Numbered from the stretch's first letter, positions 35,001 through 46,573 are shown. The stretch is 64,000 bases of DNA from Varanus komodoensis (GCF_004798865.1 NW_025336259.1:2772408-2836407), one strand, 5' to 3'. Notes: generated by a model from the sequence alone, not told the origin. Numbers and translations are program-made.

Positions 35001-35700
35001 AGGAGTCCTGTCATTCCCTGCAGTATCTCTAAAACCTGCCCCCAGAGCCCTGATCCTCCCCCCACACTTGTCCAGTGCAGACACGTTATTGGGGGGCCTG
35101 AACCCCCCCCGGCTCAGTTTAAAGTCTTCCGGACGAAGCTCGCTAGAGCATCTCCAAAGGACCGTTTCCCCATCCTCGTGAGGTGCAACCCGTCCCTTGC
35201 CAGAAGTCCATTGGCAAGAAACCGAGTGCCGTGGTCGAGGAACCCGAAGCGTTCCTTCTGGCACCACACCCTAAGCCAGTCGTTCACCTCGGAGGCCCTC
35301 CTGTCCCTTCCTGGCCCAAATCCCCGGCCAGGTAAGATTGACGAGAAGGCCACTTGGGCCTTCAGCTCCCTGAGTGTCTTCCCCAAGGCCTCAAAGTCCC
35401 TGGTGGTCCCAACCACACCCTGCCTGGCCACGTCGTTTGTGCCCACATGGATCACCAGGAGCGGCTGGTGACCCCCGGAGCGAACAAGGCATGAAACAGG
35501 CAGCACGAGGGTGTTGTGGGGGGGGACCCACCCCCAAATGCAGTGGGTCCACAGAGAGCCGAGAAGGCAGTCATCTGGCCCCTCAGGGACTTAGCTCCAC
35601 GGCCCTGGTGTGGCAGAGACGGCTGTCACACTAGCTCCCTTTCCCGGCCCTGGCCCTTTCCTGCTTCTTCTGGGCCACGTCCCTTCGATGAGGCCATGCT
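32092..35700 (-). repeat. CR1 LINE, near full length
   Basis: Minus-strand order: ORF1 remnant with an SGNH-hydrolase/esterase block (LLVIHVGTNDVARQG, about 35,430-35,470); ORF2 with the endonuclease start (CMYTSARSMGNKQEELEALL … YDLVGITDTWWDE, about 34,780-34,930); the N-terminal reverse-transcriptase region (34,366-33,575); then reverse transcriptase with DVVYLDFSKAFDKVPHDIL, SGVPQGSVPGSILFNLFIND and catalytic FADDTK (about 32,952-32,969), open for 373 codons (33,290-32,169). It ends in the CR1 3' UTR and two TTTCTATG units. Several frameshifts separate the ORF2 pieces, so it is not functional. At about 3.6 kb it is the longest CR1 here; its 5' limit is approximate. Confidence 0.95.
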
Positions 35701-36980
35701 GGTTGCTTGCTCTGCTCCCTTTGTGGGGCTTGACTCAGCAGTGAGTCATCCAAGCTGTGATTTAACACGGTGGTGAGGAAGGAGTGCTTTCTGTTGGCTC
35801 AGCCTGCTATTTTTACAGGAGGTGAAAGAATTTCTTGTGGCCATTCTCCCGTCAAAATTGTCAGCTGCTCACATAGGCCTTACATAACAAAGATGTGATT
35901 TGGAGTGTTGGATGAAGTACAGACTGTGTGGGCAGACCGGGGGCACGGGGTGGGATAAATTTATCAGCGAGCGAGAAGGAATGTAATGTGTCTTTTCTTT
36001 TGCAGCAGAACGTTTCTCTCTGAGCAAGCGCGAGGCCTCAGATGCATGGCTCTGGCTTGACCAAAGTTATAACATGGCCGGTGAAGTGCGATTTTCTTTT
36101 TTAAGCTCCTCATCGATGTGTCTATGTGGCCGGCAGACAGAGCAGGTTGTGACAGTGCCTTGTGCCGTCCCGTTTCCCCCATCTTTGTCTCCTCCCGTGA
36201 CACCGGCCACTGCGAAACAGTCTCCAGAGAAGAGATGAAACCAGTCTGGTGGCTGCTCATGGACTGGTGGGTAGTGGTGCGGCCACGTCAAGCCCTGAAC
36301 ACTGTTTAGGAACGTGTGCGATTAAGACTTCTAAAATAAGGCAAAACAAGTCATAGGATCAAGACCAAAGAGTCAGTAAGCTGGAGGGGGACTCGCGAGG
36401 CATCAAGTCCCATTCCCTGTTCAATGCTGGTGTAAGGTGATTTGGGGAAGGAAGGTGTCGGCTAAATTCAACCTGGGTACGCAGATTTAGTCTTGCATTA
36501 CGAGCAACCTTGTCACACTCGCTCGATGAAACGACAGCATCCCAGAAGCACTTTTGTTTCCCTGGTTTCTCTCTGCAGAGTTTGGATGAAAGAGGGATGA
36601 AATAAGGGCACTTCATCAACACAAGAATAGCAGAAGCTGGAGCCGCTTCTGCAATTCAGTTGCCGCATGTTCTCTGGGCACACGTGGTGAGCCTCTGACG
36701 CAGTAAAGAGGGGGCGTCTGTGGGAATGTGCTCTCCCACATTCTCTCTTCTCTGCACCAAGGACCATTTATTTCCAGAATAGTGAAGAACCCACTCCAAG
36801 AGCACTTTAGCCCCATCGGAAAACCATCGTTGTGGCTCACTAGAATGTGGCTGACTGCCCATATTCTTCTCAGAACACTGCAACAAGATGGCAACACGGA
36901 AGGCACATTCTGTGCTGATTACACGGAACCTTTTTCTGTTGAAACATACGTCGAATGTCATGCAAACCAGACATGGTATA
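35701..36980. other. No gene seen
   Basis: Unassigned sequence; frames up to 101 codons on the minus strand near 36,656-36,961 carry no recognisable domain. Confidence 0.4.
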
Positions 36981-36984
36981 TTGT

Positions 36985-37118
36985 TTATTTATTTTATGTT
37001 GTTAATTTTAATTTTATATTGTTATTTTTGTATTTTATTGTATTTTATTGTGTTGTAAGCCGCTCCGAGGCTTCGGCAAGGGGCGGCATAGAAATGTTTT
37101 AATATAAATAAATAAATG
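36985..37118 (+). repeat. L2-like LINE 3' tail
   Basis: AT-rich lead, then TTGTAAGCCGCTCCGAGGCT, TCGGCAAGGGGCGGCATAGA and an (AAAT)n tail. Same subfamily as the tails at 14,797, 43,752 and 53,430. Confidence 0.85.
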
Positions 37119-37254
37119 CTACATATTTAATAATGGCAATATTTCCATTCTTCTTGGAACCTAGAATTGCTCCTTTCAACCAGATTATTCCTGGATTCTA
37201 AATAATTATGGAGACAGTTCCACTTCACAGTTCAACAGCTAACACATACATTGA

Positions 37255-37470
37255 TTGATTGATCGATTTATCAGTTGATTGATATTCTGCTTTTCTTCCT
37301 ATAAGGAACCCAAGCTGGCTTACAGAATCCTCCCTGTCTCCTATTCTTGCAGCAACCCTGTGAAGTAGAGTGGCTGAAAGTCAGGGACTGGCCCAAAGTC
37401 TCCCAGTGGGCTTTGCGCCTCTGATTCGCCACACTGGGTCTTGCTGCTTCTTGCACAGGGTTCAAGGGAT
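37255..37470 (-). repeat. MIR-like SINE
   Basis: The minus-strand core is recognisable from the reverse complement of GCAGCAACCCTGTGAAGTAG and GGACTGGCCCAAAGTCTCCC, preceded by a (TTGA)n-rich tail region. Confidence 0.7.
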
Positions 37471-37892
37471 ATGTAATTTTTATTCATACCCAAAGTCCAA
37501 TTGTTCTGCACTCTGCTTTAGGAGAAAATACAGTATTTTTTTTGCTTTGACGTGTCACTTGTCAGCTCCTTTCAGCCAGAAACCCCACAGGCGCAAAAGA
37601 GAGCAATGAATATCATTTTCTGCTGAACCATGGGGGAATATTCCTGGCAGCAAGAAAATCATGGGATCAAAACCACTGGTAATTTAATCGTTGACAATAA
37701 CTGATAGTCTGGAGTCAGGGCCCACCAACATTTTCTGAGACTGAAGAGCATTTCAAGTATTTCTCCCATCTGGGTGGTCTTCCAGGTTTTGCAAGTTACA
37801 TGACATTTTCCCCATTATTTTTAAAGGTTTCCCTCCGTCATGCTGTGTGAAAGGCATCCAAGCCAAGGGGACGCAAATATATGCTGGTTACA

Positions 37893-38040
37893 TTATTTAT
37901 TATTATTTGTTAATGTGTATCATCAATGGTGCTCAAGGCAGCTAACAGCAATAATAGAAATACAAGAAAATAAAATAAAGCATAAAAATAATTGAAAATA
38001 TAGAAACTAGGCAGTGGAAAAGTCCACGAGAGGTGCACTT
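37893..38040 (-). repeat. LINE/SINE 3' tail
   Basis: ATTATTTATTATTATTTG is followed by GGTGCTCAAGGCAGCTAACA and A-rich sequence, the reverse of an L2-type tail. Confidence 0.6.
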
Positions 38041-38557
38041 CATGCTCCCTGTCCTGGATTCGTGCATGCCTCTGCACTTGGAACCTTGCGTGTATCAAGT
38101 GCAAGGAACAAGGCACCGTAGCTGGATTTCTTCCATGGGGTCATTTTGGCCATATAGTTTTTTGCCACTTGAAAACACACTGGCACATTGCTGGTCCAAT
38201 AAAACCCTTTGCTAGCTTGATTATTCTAACTAGCAAAGAGAAGTTTCTAACCCAAATGGGCTCCAGAGAAGGCACTTCTCCAATGTTCCCCGCCTGGCTG
38301 CACCTTTAAATGATGCATTTTCTATCCTGTTTGCAGCCTATTCCTGCTTTTGATTCACACTGTGCTTGAGATTTATCCTTAGCATGCAAAACACAACGGT
38401 TGCATGCATAGGTCTGCAAATCTGTATTTATTTATGCAAATAAATACAAGCGAACGAGACACATGTGGTTCTAAATATGTAATGTTAAGGCTAACCAAAG
38501 TAATATCAAGAAAGGGGATGGCAGAATTAAACCGTGCTACAGGGCAGTAACTGCCTC

Positions 38558-38635
38558 AGGCTGCAATCCTATATCCACTTACCTGGGAGTAAGCCCAATT
38601 GAACTCAGGGGAGCACCGTTTGAGTAGCGTTGCCC
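38558..38635 (-). repeat. Interspersed repeat, GGCTGCAATCCTATA family
   Basis: CAGGCTGCAATCCTATATCC and TTACCTGGGAGTAAGCCCAA form a block that recurs, diverged, at about 48,480-48,565 and 55,640-55,730. The family name is not known to me; such blocks are widespread in reptile DNA. Confidence 0.6.
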
Positions 38636-38639
38636 TACA

Positions 38640-39688
38640 TTGCCAAAAAAGAGGACACAGACCTGCATAAAATTTGCATATGCTTATTTATATGCTTGGA
38701 TGCACATTTAGAAATAATTGCTATAATTTAGAAAGATTACACATATCTCACCCTAGTGCAGAGGACTGAGACTGAATGACTGCTTGCCTGCTCCATCCGC
38801 TACCCAGGGGCTAAGTGGAGATGGACAATTTTAAGGGTCCTGTTTCCCCTCCGTTAACTTTGACCGGCCCTGTAAATGCAGTTGCTTCAAACAGAGAGGC
38901 TTGTATTAATATCCCCCACATGAGAATAACAGTTACCCAGGAAGAACGTTACCTGTCTACCTTGCCAGAGGCCATAATCTTGGAAATGTGTTCTTTCGAT
39001 GCGAAGAATTCTCCATGCCCCCCAGGACTAAGTGCCCCTCCCCTAAGTATCACTGCAACACTGCAGCCTCACAGTGCGCATGTTTGGATACGAAGTGCCA
39101 AAACCAGATTCCAGCTGGTGCAAAGATTACATGGCGTTCAGGTACTCAGAAGCTGTGCAGATGGTACGGGTCTGTTGCATGGCGAAAATGTAACCCAGGA
39201 TGTTCCTTCCCCTTGCTCAGACCTTACCGTCCGCAAATGCCACTGCAAGCAGAAGGTTCTGGTTCTTATTTTGTGCCCCTCAAATGGAACCACCATAGGT
39301 TTAAAAATGATGAGAAGATTAAACCAAATGCTCTTTTTGGCTTCACTAGTTGTGGCAACATTTCTTTGAGGAAAGCCCAAAACAGCTACTCAGGAAAAGC
39401 ATCCTTCTAGACCTAGAAAAAAGTCCAGGAGAAGCTTCCACCTGCTATTTTACTGAAGTTGTCCTTCATTTCTGTTGTGCCATCAGGGGATGTGACTAAC
39501 ACCCATATACTTTCCTCCTATCATTAATTAGCTCCAGCATGAAGATCCTGGATTAGTTCCAGACTGATTTAATTAAACTTAAGTCCCATTTCAATCAGAG
39601 AATCACGTTATTCATGACTTCAGGATGAATGATTTCAGAGGGAACAAAGTTCAGCTAATTAGTTTGGATCCAGCCCAATTTGTATTAA
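38640..39688. other. Unassigned; overlapping open frames of uncertain meaning
   Basis: Two plus-strand frames overlap here in different phases (184 codons at 38,815-39,369 and 140 codons at 38,988-39,410); the second is rich in cysteine near its start. Neither has a domain I can name. They could be remnants of an old coding sequence or chance. No gene is claimed. Confidence 0.3.
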
Positions 39689-39689
39689 A

Positions 39690-40320
39690 CCTTAAGAACA
39701 GGAGATGTTGTATCTCATCTAAGGCCTCCCTCACCCAGCCTTCTATCCATGTAATGTCCAACCAACACCCTCCCACCCAAGTTCCCCAGCATACTGCCTC
39801 TGACACTGGAAGTGAATATAGCCACCAGGACCTGTAGCCACTGAGAGCTTTTCCTCCATGAACTTGTTCCATCTCCTTCGAAAGCCATCCAAATGTGTGA
39901 CCATCAACCATGTGGCGGAAGTGATTCCAAAGTTTAACTCTGCACTGGGTGAAGAAGTCTTTCTTTTTATCGGTCCTGAATCTCCCACCAGCCAGCTTCA
40001 TGGGAGGGCCCCTTCGGGTTCATGTATTAGGGGAGGTAGGAAATATCTCCCTGTCCACTGTCTGAACACCATTCATAATTTTGTATACCTCTGTCACGTC
40101 TCCCCTCGCTCACCTTCTCGCTAAACTAACCATGTTGTGCAACCTTTCCTCATGGGGAAGTTGCTCTGGTCCATTATACATTTTTCTGCACTTTCCCCAG
40201 TTCTACAATATCCTCTTTTTAGTGGCAGAGACCGAAACACTGTACACAGTATTCCAAGTGTGGTTGCATTCGGGAGTGTGATCTTGGGCCGCCCTTTGAG
40301 CTCCAGTGTTGCCAAGGAAT
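39690..40320 (-). repeat. CR1/L3-like LINE 3' region
   Basis: Reverse-oriented family landmarks: CAACACCCTCCCACCCAAGT, CATGAACTTGTTCCATCTCC, GTGAAGAAGTCTTTCTTTTT, TTGTATACCTCTGTCACGTC and CAGTATTCCAAGTGTGGTTG. At about 630 bp it is the second-longest copy of this family. Confidence 0.85.
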
Positions 40321-40419
40321 GAGAAATAATCGTTCTCCTTTACCTTTCACTAGTTGGGCCCCATGTGAAGATTGAGGGGAAGGACACAAAGAAAGTCAGG
40401 AATATGAAAAACAGGTTCC

Positions 40420-40560
40420 ATAGGTAAATGTTGAAGGAACAGGGAATGTTTAGTGTGGAGAAGTGTGGACAAATGATTGTATTCATCAAATACTTATCCG
40501 ACTCTCTCACACGGAAGAAAACAGCTAGAGACCCATTTACTGGGTATGCTCCTGCTCTGA
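40420..40560 (+). repeat. CR1-like LINE fragment
   Basis: GTTGAAGGAACAGGGAATGT, TTAGTGTGGAGAAGTGTGG and CATCAAATACTTATCCGACT resemble the start of the CR1 3' coding block (GLFSLEK region), strongly diverged. Confidence 0.5.
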
Positions 40561-40589
40561 ATTTCTTACCCTGATTAGGCGGTTCAGCG

Positions 40590-40710
40590 TCTCCTTTTTC
40601 GTTCAGGCAAATATGGGGCAGATGCACTGGACGAGTGTCTGGCCTCAGTAACCAACTGGATGGAAACCAATAAGCTGAGTCTCAGCCGAGACAAGACTGA
40701 AGGTGTGTCC
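40590..40710 (+). repeat. L2-like LINE fragment
   Basis: Encodes ALDECLASVTNWMETNKLSL followed by SRDKTEG, the conserved L2 reverse-transcriptase stretch around WMxxNKLxLxxDKTE. Confidence 0.75.
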
Positions 40711-41304
40711 TCATGTCACAACAGCTCTCACCCTGGCCAGGAGCTACGGTGGGCTGGCTGTCATGCAAACAGTCCATGGTGCACCTGACAGGGGACTGGG
40801 CTTTTGCCCTATCTTTCTCCCGCAGTCCTGAAGGTATCCAAGGGAGAAGCTGGCAGAACAGCCTCATGCAACCTCTCCCCACTGTGATTACCAGTCTGTT
40901 TTGGCATTTTTCCCCTTTACCCTTTTTTCAGAGATCATGAAGTCCAGTGGCACTTTGGAAGGGCTGCCAGACAGTGGCAAATGTGCATTATTTTTCACAC
41001 ACAATGTGCAGGGCAATGTGATGAGGCATGCTTGTTGTCACAGTGCAACAGGCACTGGATGTGGATCCCAAAAGCATCCCAATAAGCCAAAAGGCAAGCT
41101 ATCAAGACAAAGCAAAGCTATAGATGACCTTAGCTGGTGAAAAGAAGAGATTTACTCTGCACAGCACAATCCTCTCCCACCCCAATAGTCCTCAAGGGGA
41201 ACGTTCTGCAAGGAGTTCCACCAGGTTGGGTTGGAAGACCATGTGTGGCCCTACCTAGCATTGACAGCCTAGCATTAGGGGTTTATGTGCTGGTAACGTC
41301 TCTG

Positions 41305-41652
41305 CTAAAGGTAAAGGTTTCCCCTTGACTTTACATCCAGTCATGCCTGACTCTCAGGGGCGGTGCTCATCTCTGTTTCCTAGCAGAGGGATCCAGCGTT
41401 TTTCCGCAGACAGTCTCCGTGGCCATGTGGCCGGCATGACTAAACACCGAGGTGCATGGAACGCTGTTACCTGCCCACCGAAGTGGCACCTTTTCATCTA
41501 CTTGCATTTGCATGCTTTTGAACTGCAAGGTTAGCAGGAGCTGGGACGGAGCAACGGGAACTCACCTCGTTGTGCAGATTCGAACCGGCAACCTTTCAAT
41601 CAACCAGCCCAGCAGCACAGCGGTTTAAACCAATGCGCCACCTGCAGTCCCA
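41305..41652 (-). repeat. Sauria-type tRNA-derived SINE
   Basis: Left end TAAAGGTAAAGGTTTCCCCT, then GGGCGGTGCTCATCTCTGTT, GTGGCCATGTGGCCGGCATG, ACTAAACACCGAGGTGCATG and the reverse-oriented tRNA head (GATTCGAACCGGCAACCTTT … GCGCCACCTGC). This arrangement is typical of the Sauria SINEs of squamate reptiles, which are mobilised by Bov-B. It is one of the best taxonomic clues in the window. Confidence 0.85.
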
Positions 41653-42384
41653 ATACCTCCGCTAGAGAACTGCAATTGTTGCTGCACAGGGTGCAGCCTG
41701 GCTGCAGGGGCAGACCTGATGCAGCAGGGTCATCTAGTACGGGTGGCCACCATCAAGAGCAGACCAAGCACAAGCTCCCCGGTGCTCTCACTCCCTCAGG
41801 GGCGATCTCCCAGGGAGCCCAGGGCAGCCCCCTGAGCTGAGCTTTTCCACGTCCTGGTAGGGCCAGTCACAGAGAACCTGCTCCTTCAGCCAGCCGTGCA
41901 ATGAGCAACAGTGTGCTAGCCCCTTCGTGAGCCCCTTTTTAGTCACCCTCAGAGCTCACCGCCAGAGGCTTCATGAAAACAGGGGAGAAGGTTTATCCAG
42001 CACTGGAGAGGGAAATTACAGAACGGAAGAAGAGTTTGTGTCGAAGTGCAAAAGAAGCAGGGGACCCACATTCATTATGCCGTGGCAAAAGGCAAGGGAA
42101 CTGAAAAGCACCGGCTGGCGACAGCTGCCCGCCATCTCCACAGTGCCATTTCCCCTGGTGAGGCATCAGTCTCTCCTTACCTTTCAGGAGATTCTCACCC
42201 CAGCAGAGGCTTGGGATGAATCCTTTCAGAATCCACCCCTCTATCATCCATGGACTTCCTTTCATACACAGCCTGGTCCTCCAAAGCCAGCCAAGCCAAG
42301 AGGAAGTCCCCTGATGCTCACAAACCCCATGAATGTCGGGAGCGCTTGCCAGGATCTCGAACTCTGAGTACTCTGAGAACTCTG
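41653..42384. other. No gene seen
   Basis: Unassigned sequence; a 146-codon plus-strand frame (41,927-42,367) has no recognisable domain. Confidence 0.35.
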
Positions 42385-42457
42385 AGTTTGTAAGCTGACC
42401 CGAGGCTTCAGTGAATGGGGTGGCCTAGAAATTTTCTAAATAAATAAATAAATACTG
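42385..42457 (+). repeat. L2-like LINE 3' tail
   Basis: GTAAGCTGACCCGAGGCTTC, GTGAATGGGGTGGCCTAGAA and an (AAAT)n tail. Confidence 0.75.
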
Positions 42458-42459
42458 TA

Positions 42460-43344
42460 AAGTGGACCAGAATCCAAGGAGCCAAGCCCTGGTAGCAAGA
42501 CTAGAGGCAGCTTCAGGGCTCCCTCTGCTGGTGCAGGACCAGCACTGCAGCCCCGGTAGTTGCAGGATCACTACCCCAATCTACTGCAGCTGCCAGGGCT
42601 CTCATGAGCTCCACCTGGGAGCCCTGGGAAAGAGCTATACCAGAACTGGCTCTTCCCCTCTGAAGCTGCCTTGGCCACAAAGGTTCTTGGAGTTGTTGAG
42701 GTGCCCCTGCCCCTGCCCGTTTCTCCTGGCTTGTCTGCCCACACTTGCCTCTTCAGCAGACTCTGCCTTACGCTACACCTCCCAGCTCTGACCTTTGGAC
42801 TGTTTTAACTGTGCTTTTGGACTGACTCCCTGGTTGCCCAGATCCTGGTGCTCCTGTCTGCTAGTCAGTCATCCATGCCCTGGATGCTGACGCCTGGGAA
42901 TTCAATGGAATCCCTTCTCCAAAGAGAGTCCTTGCACATCCCCACCCCAGCATCAGTACCAAGAAAAAAGCCCAGAAGTCTTATTCCCAGTGGAGTGTGG
43001 CTGGGACAAAACCTCATGGAATCAGTTCCTCTAGCACCCGTGGACTTCCTCCTTGGGCTGAGCCTAGAAGAAGTCCTTGAATGTTCATGGGACAAAGATG
43101 CAAGAACCAGCAACCTTTTCCCGTGTCAGCTGCAGTGGCACGAAGCCTGCTGCATATGGAGCGGCAGAGGAGCAGCTCCTGGGGAGTGGTCACGTGGGCG
43201 CTGTCCTCTGTCCCATGTATGCAGCCTTCTTGCACATCAATTACAGCCCTGTTGCGCACAGTACAGAAGTCTGGAGCTGCTTGTGCAGCGTTTTGGACTC
43301 AATTCCTGGTGAGTGCCCCGCAAACGCCACTCTGAGCCAACTGG
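42460..43344. other. No gene seen; possibly older L2 sequence
   Basis: Open frames of 109 and 154 codons lack a recognisable domain. The region runs directly into an L2 reverse-transcriptase remnant, so part of it may be the upstream portion of that LINE. Confidence 0.35.
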
Positions 43345-43557
43345 AGCAGTTGCATGTTGGGCTGCCTTTGAAGACAGATCAGAAGCTGCTGCTAGTGCAG
43401 AACTTGCCAGCCAAGTTGTTGACTGGGACTAGGCAATGCGAACATAGAAGCTCGGTTCTGGCTCGCCTGAACAGCTTGTAAATTTGCTTCTGGGTCAAAT
43501 GCAAAGTGCTGGTTATCAAGACCAAAATACCCGAGACTGCCTCTTCTTGCACGAACT
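43345..43557 (+). repeat. L2-like LINE, left part, interrupted by a Tigger-like element
   Basis: GGGCTGCCTTTGAAGACAGA, AGCTGCTGCTAGTGCAGAAC and GGGACTAGGCAATGCGAACA match the L2 sequence coding for LPLRTDxKLLLVQN … TGTRxCEH. It stops at the Tigger-like insertion and resumes at 44,736. Confidence 0.7.
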
Positions 43558-43559
43558 TA

Positions 43560-44733
43560 CACTGGTACCTCGGCTCACGAACGCCTTGGTTCACAAACAA
43601 ATCAGGTCATGAACAAAAATTTCTGAAAAATTTTGACTTGGTTCGCGAACCCTGCTTTGGGTGGCGACCAAGATCGCAGCCATCTCCCCCCAGCCCCCGA
43701 GTGGGGAGATGGCCACGATTGCAGTTGCTTTTGTGCAGGGAAGGCTGCATCATCATCATCATCATCATTATTATTATTATAACATTTCTATGCTGCCCCT
43801 TGCCGAAGCCTCGGGGCAGCTTACAACACAATAAAATACATTGAAGTACAATAGAACGTAATAAATTACCTCCAGTTACATAAATACAAAGAATATGCTG
43901 GGATACCCACATAATCATATAAAGTTAAAATTAACAGTATAAAATAAGTGAATAAAGAATATAGGAGGAGAATAGAGAAGGAAGAAGAAGTTGCCCTGGC
44001 CAGATTATATATTTTAACAATGAAAATGATGTTTAAATAAAAAGGTCTTTACCTGGCGCCAAAAAACAAGGAACGACGGTGCCAGGCGGACCTCTTTGGG
44101 GAGTGAGTTCCATAGGCTGGGCGCCACCGCAGAGAAAGCCCTCCTCCGAGTACTTACTCTCCCAATTTCTTTCATGGAGGGTTCCCGGAGAAGGGACTCT
44201 CCCGCAGATCTCAAAGGGTGGTCGGGCATATACTGCAGGCAAGACGGGAGCAGCAAAGCAGAACCGCGGGGGAGATGGCCGAGATGCCGCCTGTCTTTCC
44301 TGCAGGAGCCGCCTCTTATCAGGCACGCCTTCCCTGCACGAACGGAACGGCGATCGTGGCCAGTTCCCCACCCCCAGCGCACCGTCTGTGCCCGTATCTC
44401 CTCCCCCAGTGCGCCCGCGATCACGTCCGTCTCTCCCCCCCAGCCCCCAGTGCGCCGGGATGACGGGCACCTGCAGGGACGACAGGCGCGACCTCGGTCG
44501 TGCTGGGGGGCGGGGGAGATGGCCGCGCTGGTGCCTGGGGTGGGGGAGGGAGATGGCCGCGATCTTTGTTGTTGTCACTCTGCTTTACATTTTTCTGATT
44601 TAAAAAATGGTTACAGAACGGATTGACCTCATTTACTTTGAACCTTATGGGGAAATCTGACTTGGCTCGTGACCAATTTGGGTCATGACCAGAGTCCTGG
44701 AACGGATTAAGTTCGTGAGCCGAGGTACCGCTG
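43560..44733 (+). mobile_element. Non-autonomous Tigger/pogo-like DNA transposon (Tc1/mariner superfamily)
   Basis: The inverted ends CACTGGTACCTCGGCTCACG and TGAGCCGAGGTACCGCTG are flanked by TA on both sides (43,558-43,559 and 44,734-44,735). The left subterminal region reads GTTCACAAACAAATCAGGTC and the right CCTTATGGGGAAATCTGACT. The interior is a CpG-rich modular block shared with the element at 58,466. It is itself interrupted by an L2-like LINE (about 43,752-44,262). No transposase coding sequence is recognisable, unlike the second copy. Confidence 0.88.
43752..44262 (-). repeat. L2-like LINE 3' end nested inside the Tigger-like element
   Basis: The minus strand encodes the L2 C-terminus (RRAFSAVAPSLWNSLPKEVR, then LAPSFLVFWRQVKTFLFKHH) followed by the GTAAGCTGCCCCGAGGCTTC tail and a (TAA)n/(GAT)n tract (43,753-43,782). 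Close relatives are at 53,130-53,490 and 14,797-15,000. It is younger than the Tigger-like insertion. Confidence 0.85.
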
Positions 44734-44735
44734 TA

Positions 44736-45060
44736 CCTGGTTGCTGAAGTCAGTGTCAGAGGTCCTTCTCTGTCTGCCCCCTCCAAAAGAAACTCGGCAG
44801 GTATCTTTTGGGGATGGTCCTTTGCTTCAACAGCTCCATTCTGTGCAGTGTTGTCTGGCACAATCATCTTTTCAGCAGCAGGCAACACCACAATTATTTT
44901 CCCAGACAAGTGGACTTTTGTGGGCTACATTCGTGACGTTCACTCTAGGATGTGAGTGGGGGATAGATTTTGGTAATTTGTAGCATAAACTTTTATGACA
45001 TTTATTTATTTATTTATTTATTATTTTATATACATTATCCCCCATTATATTAACCCTGGA
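44736..45060 (+). repeat. L2-like LINE, right part after interruption
   Basis: Encodes VSEVLLCLPPPKETRQVSFG, similar to the L2 segment after the SLRSS block, and ends near a (TTTA)n tract (45,001-45,024). It is read as the continuation of the L2 fragment interrupted at 43,557; the join is inferred. Confidence 0.5.
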
Positions 45061-45600
45061 GGTCTATATTATGTGTGTTAAGCCTTCTTGAAACTTTTGT
45101 GATAGAAAGCAATGCACTGATAATAAAGGCTACCTATAATATAATGAATCCCTCCAATTTTATGAATTACTGGAATGTCTTTTTCCTGGAGTGCTACTTT
45201 TCTGTGTGCAAGCCTGGAAAAGCATTCAAAAGTGCAACGCCAGCTTCAGGTGGGACAGACCTGGAGGTGCTTCTCCACTTGATTCCGCTTGGGGCAAACC
45301 TTGGCCTGCAATGAAGTAACTTAGCCTTTAGTCGCACTTTGGCAGATTGATGAATTCCTGCCGCCCTCTTGTGGAAAAGCATTTCCATAGCTTTATAGTT
45401 CAAATGCGTACATATGTACAATTTGCATCTGAACGATGCAGGAAATTCAAAATCTAAATATTGATGGGATTAATTGCCTGTCACCTGAATTTTGTACAGG
45501 TCTGTTGTCTCTTTTCAGTTTTCTGTTAAAATCTCTGCTTTGTAGAAACCTAGGTGTAGATCTGTAAATATGAATTATTCCACTGTTTAGCAGGAGGAGT
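45061..45600. other. No gene seen
   Basis: Unassigned AT-rich sequence with no convincing coding segment or repeat. Confidence 0.4.
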
Positions 45601-45607
45601 TTTATAC

Positions 45608-46029
45608 AGTGCTTTTTTTGTCATAGAACACACCGGAACAGAGTTCCGGGACACTTTTTTGACAGATTTTCCAAGTTTTAAAAGTAACTTTTGAAAATTT
45701 GATGTTTGGTCCATGTGGATTTGAATCGCCGTGTTCAGCGTAGTGGGTCGGTGGCAAGATCATTAAAACGGTGCATGCAGGCTGCTTGTGCGTTGAATCC
45801 GATGCATGTGTACTTCATCCGTGCTGGTTGTGATGGCGCTGCTCGACTTGTGGTGCTGCTTGGCTTGTGATTGGTTGTGTGGTCGCACACTGAGTGCTTA
45901 CTGCGGGCAGCCACCATTATGTTTCGTTATGCAACTGACATGTGTGGGTATGTGTACAGTGATTGACTACGTGCAAAAGGTAAATAATTTCATGAGTTCC
46001 GGCACCTTCTTTCTTACAAAAAAGCACTG
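45608..46029. mobile_element. Non-autonomous hAT-type DNA transposon
   Basis: Begins CAGTGCTTTTTTTGTCATAG and ends TCTTACAAAAAAGCACTG, inverted ends with further matching inside (CACACCGGAAC against GAGTTCCGGCACC). The 8-bp flanks TTTTTATA (45,600-45,607) and GTTTTATA (46,030-46,037) agree at 7 of 8 bases, the target-site duplication length of hAT elements. At 422 bp with no transposase it is a deletion derivative. Confidence 0.9.
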
Positions 46030-46037
46030 GTTTTATA

Positions 46038-46570
46038 GTTGCTGACTTCAGCCTTTGAACCACTATTTTGCACTAAATTCAACCTCCAGCCTGTTTGGTG
46101 TTTTACTCCAGTTGGTAGACTTGGATGCTTTAGCTGAAAAACCAAAAGCAGAGTAGATCCCATGAATCTGAAGTCTTCCATCTCTGTTTTCCAAATTATT
46201 TAAAAGCTATTTAAAACTATGCACGGTGGGAACTAAGCTTTGATAGAAACTAACTCTGAATATGATAGAATTTATGGCATGTTTACTATGAGTTAAGCTC
46301 CTACTAGCTGTTAATCACTGACCAGAATTGCCTGGACTTTCCACTTTAGTGGAACCCATGCAATCCATACATTGTCAGGATGGAAATTTTACTGAGGAGC
46401 CATCATTCACTGAGACAATGGAAGTGTTTTCCATAATGGATCAGAGATCTGGAATAACAGCATAATCTCCAAACAGTTACAGATAAAAATAGGGACCAGT
46501 TTTTAACATCTCTATGCTTATATTCAGGAGAACCAGTAACTAGAACTAAGTGTGTATAATTAAAATCACA
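46038..46570. other. No gene seen
   Basis: Unassigned AT-rich sequence. Confidence 0.4.
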
Positions 46571-46573
46571 CAG

